DNA from: Bacteroidota bacterium
GTDB taxonomy: Bacteria > Bacteroidota > Bacteroidia > Flavobacteriales > Weeksellaceae
Length of the DNA stretch: 22,930 nt
Direction: 5' to 3'
Assembly (NCBI GenBank): GCA_023388015.1
Contig: JAEWHB010000007.1
Coordinates: 1 to 22,930 of the forward strand
Positions 6,919 to 13,382 of the stretch are shown piece by piece (the stretch's first letter is position 1; each line of letters starts with the position of its first letter). The translations under genes were made by a program, and so were the position numbers. The notes below the pieces were generated by a model, which had not been told where the DNA came from, did not search any database, and was given only the letters and a program-made list of their open reading frames with translations.

Positions 6919-9900
6919 TTAATGGGATATAATTTTCAGATTATGCGTTTTTCCATCCATGGTTTTGACTTTTAGTAGAATGGGTTGTTTTCCGAATCGG
7001 TTATTGTGGAAACGGAAAGTATCGGTTTGAATCTTTTTTTGATTTAATAATATTTGTCCGTTGAGGTTAAATACCTTCAGATCTTCCAGTTTGGATTTCG
7101 ATGAAAATATGACTGTTTCCTTTCCTTGTTTGTAAACAATTAAACCTGTTTCTTCAAAATCTAGGGTCGTCATAGGCTCTTCCGGTTCTTCGGGATCTTC
7201 GGGATCTTCAGGGTCTTCTTGTTCAGAAATTTGGTAAACAATTAGGAATCGCTCTGCAAATGTTCCTTCTGAAGAATTAAATTTATAAGCGCCTTCTTGG
7301 ATTAAATTATGCGAAATTTCGTTTTCTAAATCAATCAGAATAATTTTCACATCATGGCTGAAAACGCCTTCCGTTTTATGTAGGTCAATTTTATAAGTCC
7401 CGGACTGAAAACTTTTGTACCCTAATTGTATGGTGTCGCTGATATTGAACGCCGGTTTTCCCTGAATTGATAATTTATGGTTACCCAGAATCGAATAAAT
7501 ATTTTCGGAACTGCTGCTTGCTTTGCTGTCTTCCCAGCCATATTCATCTTTTCCACCTTCATAATAAACAATTGCATTGATCATGCTCATTTGGGAAGGA
7601 GTGGAGAGGGATAGCCAATAACGGTCTTTTTCCTGCGTCAGGTTTTTGCCAAAAAATTTTTGGGTTTCAGCGGTTGTTCTCTGCGAATTATTTAAATGAA
7701 TTTCGCCAATTGTTACGGTATCAATCAATCTTGTCATCACGGCAGAAGCGACAGCGAGTTTACCATTTGGAATACGGACTTTGTAAAGATCTGAATCAAC
7801 GCCTGCTGCGGGAATTCCCGTTCCGGATTCCGCATTGTATTGGGCATAATGTTGTCCCTGATAACCATCGCCATACTGCGTTATTTGGGTATTTCCCCGA
7901 TTGTCCCAAAAAAGAAATCTAGGCTCCAAATCCGGATTTTGAACATACAAACTGTCCAAATCCAATGCCGACGGATAAGGATTTCCGACCAAATGAAAAC
8001 CTGTATGGGTATTGGAAAGTTCAGCCAGTGTAAATGAACCATTAAACGGTACGCCCTCAAATACAGCTGTGGTTTTATTACTTTGTTCATCTGAAGGGGA
8101 AGGTTCGCTCAAAGCCTGGCCTCTTCCCGGTACATAATCACCGTTGAAAAATACGAAAGAGTTGGTAGATTCCCGGTAATATTGAGCTTTGGGTTGGCCG
8201 TTGTAAATCTCTTTTATGTTTTGTCCGATTACGGGAGAATTCACAAAATTGTACTGATTTCTTTCAGGAGAAAATCTAAAAGTCCGTTCCACCAAAATAT
8301 GTCCTGTATTTTGAACATCATCTTCATTGATTTGAATCAAATTCGCATCATCCTGAAGCGTAAAACTTACGCCCGGTTCAATTTCGATTTCATTTTCAAT
8401 GATTATGCTATATCCAGTTGGAATGACAATATTTCCCCTTAAAATTTCAAAGGAACAGCCTACAAGTTTTTGGTTTAGCGTATTGGAAGTGTTAGCCACA
8501 AAGTTGTTGTCGATAATAATCATTGTGTGTGGACTATTGGGTATGCCGTTTGACCAAGTCATTCCATTCCAAATGGTTGTATTTGTGCAGCCCACTTCTT
8601 CCCAAATCCAATTGATGGAAGAATTCTGAGTAATTGCAAAGCTCGCAGATCCGCCATTGCCCGAAGGGGGAACGCTTCCGGTTCCGGTCCATCCCGTTAC
8701 GGCATAACCCTCGCGGGTTCCCGACGTAACTGTGAGAATAGAGTTGGGGGCAATATGATGTGTGCCGTCTGTATGGGAAGCGCCGGTAAAAGCACCTGAA
8801 ACAACGAGTTGTCTGCTTGTTTCGGTGTAGGTAACTTCCAGATAAGGCTCTCTGTTTAATCCATCGGGATCGGGCATGCCGTAAATAGTGATATTTTGGT
8901 TGTTGGTAAATGTACCGACAGGCATATATTTGATCGTGAAATTATTGAGGTGCAAACGATTTTGTAAATCCTGATTGGCCGTGGTTCCCAATGTAATATT
9001 TCTCCATCCTAGTGTTTCTAAATTTGAAACAGTTTGATAAGTGGGAGTTTCATATAGGAATGCGATAAATAAATCAGAAAATGATTGGAAATTTGTAGGT
9101 AGGGCCAAGAATTGTTTTAAATGGATTCCTCTTGCTGTCCCCATATCATTTGCTTGGGCAACATATTGATGCAAAACAGTAGAAGTAATGGGAGCAGTAT
9201 CGGGAATGGAATTCGTGTCAAATGATGCAAAGCCGTAATAGTAATAATTCTGATTACTGTGACCTACCCGAATGTTGCCGTATTCACCATTGGAAGGAGT
9301 GCAATAACCCGTTCGGGAAGTAGTGAGGTTGGGGTAAACAAGAATAGTTGGATCCACTTTTACCGGAAATATTCTTTCAGGATGGAGCAACCAGGATGTT
9401 TTGACTTTGGTCCTGATGGTCAAAGTATTTCCTATTTGAAATGTTTCATAAATCGTGTTGGAATCTGGGGATAATTCGTGAGAAGCATCTGTCGAAACAG
9501 GTTTTTCATATAAATAAATATCTTTTCCGGAAGGATTTTTTATGAGAATTCCGGCTTCGGTAATAAGTGCAGACCAACCAAATGGCAAGATGATGTCTTC
9601 ACTGAAAACTAAATAATCGGAACTTTGGGGAATATGTCCCAATCCCAGCTTGTTCGGTATGATGTAATTTAATTTCCTTTTACCTGTGAGTGTGATAAAT
9701 TCAGCAGAAATTTCGCCATAAATACCATCGTAATATGCTTTATTTCCGTCGGTTCTGAGGGTTTTAGGAGTGCTTTGGAGCCTGTTAACGGCTTGTCCGT
9801 TCGTTTCCCAATACATTTGGGTATTTAGAAACTCCAACACTTCACCTTCTGCAGTTTTATTTTTGATTCCATCCTGCGAGGTGGCACCATAATAAGATTC

Positions 9901-10293
9901 AAAAAGATTGGTGGTATTGGCTTGAGGATATTTGAAATCGGGATTGGAAAGGATTTGATGATCAATTTCCAGGAAAGCTCCATTTTTTTCATAATGGATG
10001 GGCGAAATGCCGATGATGGCGGTGTGGCTGCCATCTTCATTCCGGAAATGTTTGGAAAAAATATTTCGTTTAGAGATGTCTTCCTCTTTGCTTTTGGAAG
10101 AAGCAAAAGGGGGAAGATTTTTTAGGATTTTAGGAAAGGTTCGGTCGGGATTTTGTTGGTGGGTTAGGGTGTTCTCATGTTTTAGTATTTGCTGTTGATG
10201 GGATTTCGGGGTTTGTGCAAAAGCCATTCCCTGAACCAAAAACGCAATTACCAACAATGCTATCTCCATAGCATTCCTTTGCGAGTTCCTCAT
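6919..10293 (-). CDS. Large T9SS-sorted surface protein with type A sorting domain
   Basis: The protein has 1124 residues. A signal peptide (about 1-26, cleaving before QTPKSH) is followed by an N-terminal half with RNEDGSHTAIIGISPIHY (near 90) and RIFPVKVDPTI (near 310), a pattern I associate with the leading part of DNRLRE/YD-repeat surface proteins. Next comes a glycine-rich InlB-like unit (GYAVTGWTG, near 530). From about 640 on there is a module shared with the protein encoded at 10911-13289 (FSPERNQYNFVNSP, GFHLVGNPYPS, FLFWDNRGNTQITQYGDGY). An acidic Pro-rich linker built of EDP/EEP units precedes the type A T9SS sorting domain (last ~75 residues), which directs export through the outer membrane and anchoring. 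An adhesin or surface-layer role is inferred. An alternative start is the second Met at residue 9. No exact TAnnTTTG element was found upstream. The next gene follows after 3 bp. Confidence 0.88.
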   Translation of the reverse strand: MRNSQRNAMEIALLVIAFLVQGMAFAQTPKSHQQQILKHENTLTHQQNPDRTFPKILKNLPPFASSKSKEEDISKRNIFSKHFRNEDGSHTAIIGISPIHYEKNGAFLEIDHQILSNPDFKYPQANTTNLFESYYGATSQDGIKNKTAEGEVLEFLNTQMYWETNGQAVNRLQSTPKTLRTDGNKAYYDGIYGEISAEFITLTGKRKLNYIIPNKLGLGHIPQSSDYLVFSEDIILPFGWSALITEAGILIKNPSGKDIYLYEKPVSTDASHELSPDSNTIYETFQIGNTLTIRTKVKTSWLLHPERIFPVKVDPTILVYPNLTTSRTGYCTPSNGEYGNIRVGHSNQNYYYYGFASFDTNSIPDTAPITSTVLHQYVAQANDMGTARGIHLKQFLALPTNFQSFSDLFIAFLYETPTYQTVSNLETLGWRNITLGTTANQDLQNRLHLNNFTIKYMPVGTFTNNQNITIYGMPDPDGLNREPYLEVTYTETSRQLVVSGAFTGASHTDGTHHIAPNSILTVTSGTREGYAVTGWTGTGSVPPSGNGGSASFAITQNSSINWIWEEVGCTNTTIWNGMTWSNGIPNSPHTMIIIDNNFVANTSNTLNQKLVGCSFEILRGNIVIPTGYSIIIENEIEIEPGVSFTLQDDANLIQINEDDVQNTGHILVERTFRFSPERNQYNFVNSPVIGQNIKEIYNGQPKAQYYRESTNSFVFFNGDYVPGRGQALSEPSPSDEQSNKTTAVFEGVPFNGSFTLAELSNTHTGFHLVGNPYPSALDLDSLYVQNPDLEPRFLFWDNRGNTQITQYGDGYQGQHYAQYNAESGTGIPAAGVDSDLYKVRIPNGKLAVASAVMTRLIDTVTIGEIHLNNSQRTTAETQKFFGKNLTQEKDRYWLSLSTPSQMSMINAIVYYEGGKDEYGWEDSKASSSSENIYSILGNHKLSIQGKPAFNISDTIQLGYKSFQSGTYKIDLHKTEGVFSHDVKIILIDLENEISHNLIQEGAYKFNSSEGTFAERFLIVYQISEQEDPEDPEDPEEPEEPMTTLDFEETGLIVYKQGKETVIFSSKSKLEDLKVFNLNGQILLNQKKIQTDTFRFHNNRFGKQPILLKVKTMDGKTHNLKIISH
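7178..7222. repeat. 9-bp tandem repeat encoding the EDP/EEP linker
   Basis: Successive 9-bp units TCTTCCGGT, TCTTCGGGA, TCTTCGGGA, TCTTCAGGG and a partial fifth unit read as Glu-Asp-Pro or Glu-Glu-Pro on the minus strand, just before the sorting domain of the gene at 6919-10293. Two central units are identical. Copy-number change would keep frame and alter linker length. The counterpart in the gene at 10911-13289 is shorter (NPEDPDEP). Confidence 0.8.
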
Positions 10294-10599
10294 GGTGGTG
10301 TGTGTTAATTATCTTTTCTCATATTTTTTTTAGGTTAATTAGATGGGTTTTTAACATTCTCTAAATCAATCAACTCAATTCATTTTCATCTTTATGAAAT
10401 TAGAATCAGCGCATTGATTTTGCCTTTTAAATTGAAGGCCACTCAAGACGATAAATGTATTAAATATTCCCAATTATCCAATTAAATAATGCTAATTTAT
10501 TGTGGCGATGAAAAACCAAAATTCGCTCCGATTTCCCGAGATGTCTTATTGGTTTCCCTGCTGACATTCTCCGAAGCAAACGGCCAGGCGAACCCCAAT
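10294..10599. other. Intergenic region upstream of the large T9SS gene
   Basis: This stretch must contain the promoter of the gene at 6919-10293, because a terminator closes the preceding unit at 10600-10626, but I find no exact TAnnTTTG element on the minus strand. The part nearest the gene (10294-10500) is AT-rich and featureless. Bases about 10504-10596 are clearly more GC-rich than their surroundings and encode no convincing protein; a short open stretch on the minus strand reads VSRETNKTSREIGANFGF but lacks a start. This block may be a small repeat or a gene remnant. Confidence 0.5.
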
Positions 10600-10626
10600 A
10601 AAAAAACCCGTCTTATTTGACGGGTT
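10600..10626 (-). terminator. Rho-independent terminator after the second PID-CTERM gene
   Basis: AACCCGTC (10605-10612) and GACGGGTT (10619-10626) make a perfect 8-bp stem with a 6-nt loop. On the minus strand it runs into a continuous series of T complementary to 10600-10606. It lies 10 bp past the stop of the gene at 10636-10905 and separates the two large surface-protein modules into independent transcripts. Confidence 0.93.
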
Positions 10627-10635
10627 GGGTATTAT

Positions 10636-10905
10636 TTAAATCTCAACTTTTTGTTTCCTTGACAAGAAATAAGCGCCTACCGCTATTCCCGCCAAAGGCA
10701 AAAGAAAAAGCCAGTTGTCGATGGGGACGGGATCATCACCTGGTCCTGTTGGGTCTGTTCTATCAGAAGTTATATGTTCAGAAGAATTAGCCTCGGAATT
10801 GTCAAAATAATCAATATTTTCTTGATGATTCTCTGATTGAGATTCAAAAAACTGCGCATTGGTAAACCCAAATAGAAATATTATGATGAATGTAATTCGT
10901 TTCAT
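10636..10905 (-). CDS. Small PID-CTERM sorted protein
   Basis: The 89-residue protein has a signal peptide (1-17, cleaving before QFFESQ), about 40 acidic, Asn/Ser/Glu-rich residues, the motif DPTGPGDDPVPIDNW (about 50-64), a hydrophobic helix (LFLLPLAGIAVGAYFL) and a basic end (SRKQKVEI). This is a clean PID motif plus helix plus basic cluster, the layout of exosortase-type tails; the tail occupies nearly half of the precursor. No exosortase gene is in the window, so the processing enzyme would have to lie elsewhere. The gene starts 5 bp after the stop of the C-terminal half of the giant protein and ends 10 bp before a strong terminator. Its paralogue, with the same placement, is at 6631-6915. 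Function of the mature peptide is unknown; a membrane-held partner of the large surface protein is an inference from the repeated gene pairing. Confidence 0.83.
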   Translation of the reverse strand: MKRITFIIIFLFGFTNAQFFESQSENHQENIDYFDNSEANSSEHITSDRTDPTGPGDDPVPIDNWLFLLPLAGIAVGAYFLSRKQKVEI

Positions 10906-10910
10906 TTCTC

Positions 10911-13289
10911 TTAGTGTGTTAATACTTTAAAATTATGTGCTTTGCCATCTTGGGTTTCTACTCTCAATAACAAGGTTTGCTTGCCAAATCTATTATTATC
11001 AAAACGATAAGATTTATTGTTTATATCTTTTTGATTGAGCAATAATTGTCCTTGAAGATTGAAAATCTGTAAATCTTTTAAATCTTGATTTTCAGCTAGA
11101 ATTACGGTTTGGTCCGCCTGTTTGTAAACCCTTAACCCTGATGGGGCAAACTCAACATTGGCCATAGGCTCATCGGGATCTTCCGGATTTTCAATTTCTT
11201 CTTCTTCATAAACGATGATGAAGCGATCATTGAATTGTCCTACAGCTGTATAAAACTTATATGGGTCATGAGATAAATTATGAACTGTTTCATCTGTTAA
11301 ATCAATCAGTAAGATGTTGATTCCGTCAGCGAAAACTCCTTCCTTTTTGTGTAGTTTAATGAAGTGGATGCCATCTTTAAACGCTTTATAGCCCAAAGTT
11401 ATGGTATCACTGATTTGGAAAGCCGATTTTCCTTGAATAGCTAATCTGTTTAAACCAACTACCGAATAAATATTATCAGATGCATTTGAAGTTTTACTGT
11501 CGTCAAAGGAATATTCGTCATTTCCTCCTTCAAAGTAAACGATTGCATTTGTAATATTCAAACCATCTGGAGTTTCCATAGTGAGCCAATACCTATCAAT
11601 TTCAGTGGATGGGTTAGTTTTTCCAAAGAAATTTACGCTTGATCCTGTTGTTCTTTGAGTATTGTTCAAAGTAATAGTACCTGTTCCCACTGATTCTTTT
11701 AATCTCGCCATCACAGCCGATCCCACAGCCACAAGTCCATTAGGTGTACGCTGCTCAGCTTCATCTAAAGTACCTGTCGCAGGGGTTCCGGTACCTATTC
11801 CCGGAGGAGCGGCAGCATTGAAACGTGCATAATGATCACCATTATAACCATCCCCATACTGCGTTATTTGGGTATTTCCACGATTGTCCCAAAAAAGAAA
11901 TCTAGGTTCCAAATCTGCATTGTCGGCATATAATTTATTCAAATCCAATTGTGAAGGATAGGGGTTCCCAATTAAATGAAAACCGGTATTGCCATTTGTT
12001 AAACCTGACAATATAACAGTTCCGTTGAAAGGAACGCCTTCGAATTCTGCGGTAGGAGTAGAGTTGGTGTTTCCTTCGATAGTTGGCTCTCTCAATGCTT
12101 GACCAACTCCAGGGGTATAACCGGGATCCGGGTCATTGTTAAAAATAAAGTAATTTGTTGGTTCATTGTAGAATTGAACTCTCGGATTACCTTCATAAAT
12201 CTGTCTGATGTTCTGGTCCACTACCGGTGAATTTACAAAGTTGTATTGGTTTCTTTCAGGAGAGAATTTGAAATTTTTCTCCATTAAAATATCACCACTA
12301 TTCACAGCATCTGCATCCTGCATCAGATTGGCGTTGTTTTCAAAAAGAGCGGTTGCACCCGAGGCTACCTGAATTCCTTTTTTTGCTGTTAGGACATAAG
12401 GTGTTGCACTGTCATCGGTAGCGGGAATTGTAAGATTACCTGTGACAATAACTTTAGCAAGATTATTTACGATAAGATTTTTGCCGCCTGCTGTAACATT
12501 CGTTCCGGAAACATCAATGTTCCAATATTGTTTTGCAGGAACGCTTGTTCTGATTCTTGTAGCTGCTGTTCCGGCAAATTCTATAGTTCCGGCAGAAAGT
12601 GTATAACTTCCTGATAAAGATGGTTTAGTGCCAGAGCCTGAAACAATATATCTTCCTCCAGTCATTACAATGTTGCCTTTCTGAGCATCACTCTCACCGT
12701 CTTCATTTTCTGCAACATTGTTTCTGAAACCATTGTTAGGGACATCTAAAACTTTTCCTTTTCTGATTTCTAAAATACCTGAGTTATTAAATTTAGTATT
12801 TCCAGAAGAGGTGAAATCTAAATTTTCTTCCGTTGCATCGGTTTCTAAATCTACTATCACTTTTCCTGTGATTCCGTCAGGTAATCCATTACCTGTAGCC
12901 TGATGTGTCTTTCCTATATAGTGATAAGTTGCGCCAGCATTGAAAGTCCGATTATCAACAGGTGTTTGAACATTACCCAGATTTGCTGTGGATGTAATCC
13001 CATCCGGAGACGTAATTTTCAACGTTGATCCTGATTCGGCAATGAATGATTGTCCATTCCCTGAATTGGTGATTATAAGCGGGGTATCGGAAGCATTGAA
13101 TCCAAAGTCTAATGTTCCGCCGCTTTTAACAGAAAAGCTAGAATTAGTCCCTAGTTCTAAATTTCGATTAATTAGTTGAACATGTGCTCCCATATTAACA
13201 AAAAATGAAGTTCGATTATTTGCAGTAGTTGCAGTTGTACCTATATCAATCGTCTGAACACTATTACCAACAAAATTGACCTTAGCCAT
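10911..13289 (-). CDS. C-terminal part of a split giant T9SS surface protein
   Basis: As an independent frame from the first ATG this gives 792 residues, but the same frame is open 31 codons further upstream to the TGA at 13383-13385. It lacks a signal peptide: it opens MAKVNFVGNSVQTIDIG in the middle of a beta-solenoid-like region. That region continues to about 280 residues and leads into the module shared with the protein at 6919-10293 (FSPERNQYNFVNSP, GFHLVGNPYPS, GNTQITQYGDGY). A short NPEDPDEP linker and a type A T9SS sorting domain of ~75 residues (SGLRVYKQ, LKDLQIFNLQGQ, ending FKVLTH) close it. Without the N-terminal part it could not reach the Sec machinery, so expressed alone it would be stranded in the cytoplasm. 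It reads as the 3' part of one gene starting at 16325. The PID-CTERM gene follows after 5 bp. Confidence 0.85.
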   Translation of the reverse strand: MAKVNFVGNSVQTIDIGTTATTANNRTSFFVNMGAHVQLINRNLELGTNSSFSVKSGGTLDFGFNASDTPLIITNSGNGQSFIAESGSTLKITSPDGITSTANLGNVQTPVDNRTFNAGATYHYIGKTHQATGNGLPDGITGKVIVDLETDATEENLDFTSSGNTKFNNSGILEIRKGKVLDVPNNGFRNNVAENEDGESDAQKGNIVMTGGRYIVSGSGTKPSLSGSYTLSAGTIEFAGTAATRIRTSVPAKQYWNIDVSGTNVTAGGKNLIVNNLAKVIVTGNLTIPATDDSATPYVLTAKKGIQVASGATALFENNANLMQDADAVNSGDILMEKNFKFSPERNQYNFVNSPVVDQNIRQIYEGNPRVQFYNEPTNYFIFNNDPDPGYTPGVGQALREPTIEGNTNSTPTAEFEGVPFNGTVILSGLTNGNTGFHLIGNPYPSQLDLNKLYADNADLEPRFLFWDNRGNTQITQYGDGYNGDHYARFNAAAPPGIGTGTPATGTLDEAEQRTPNGLVAVGSAVMARLKESVGTGTITLNNTQRTTGSSVNFFGKTNPSTEIDRYWLTMETPDGLNITNAIVYFEGGNDEYSFDDSKTSNASDNIYSVVGLNRLAIQGKSAFQISDTITLGYKAFKDGIHFIKLHKKEGVFADGINILLIDLTDETVHNLSHDPYKFYTAVGQFNDRFIIVYEEEEIENPEDPDEPMANVEFAPSGLRVYKQADQTVILAENQDLKDLQIFNLQGQLLLNQKDINNKSYRFDNNRFGKQTLLLRVETQDGKAHNFKVLTH

Positions 13290-13382
13290 GGTGTTGTCGC
13301 TTGTAACAAGATTAGAAAATATAGAATTTGAGGAAATAAAAAGATTACCTTTTAAATTAAGTGTGAAATTTTGACTAGAATT

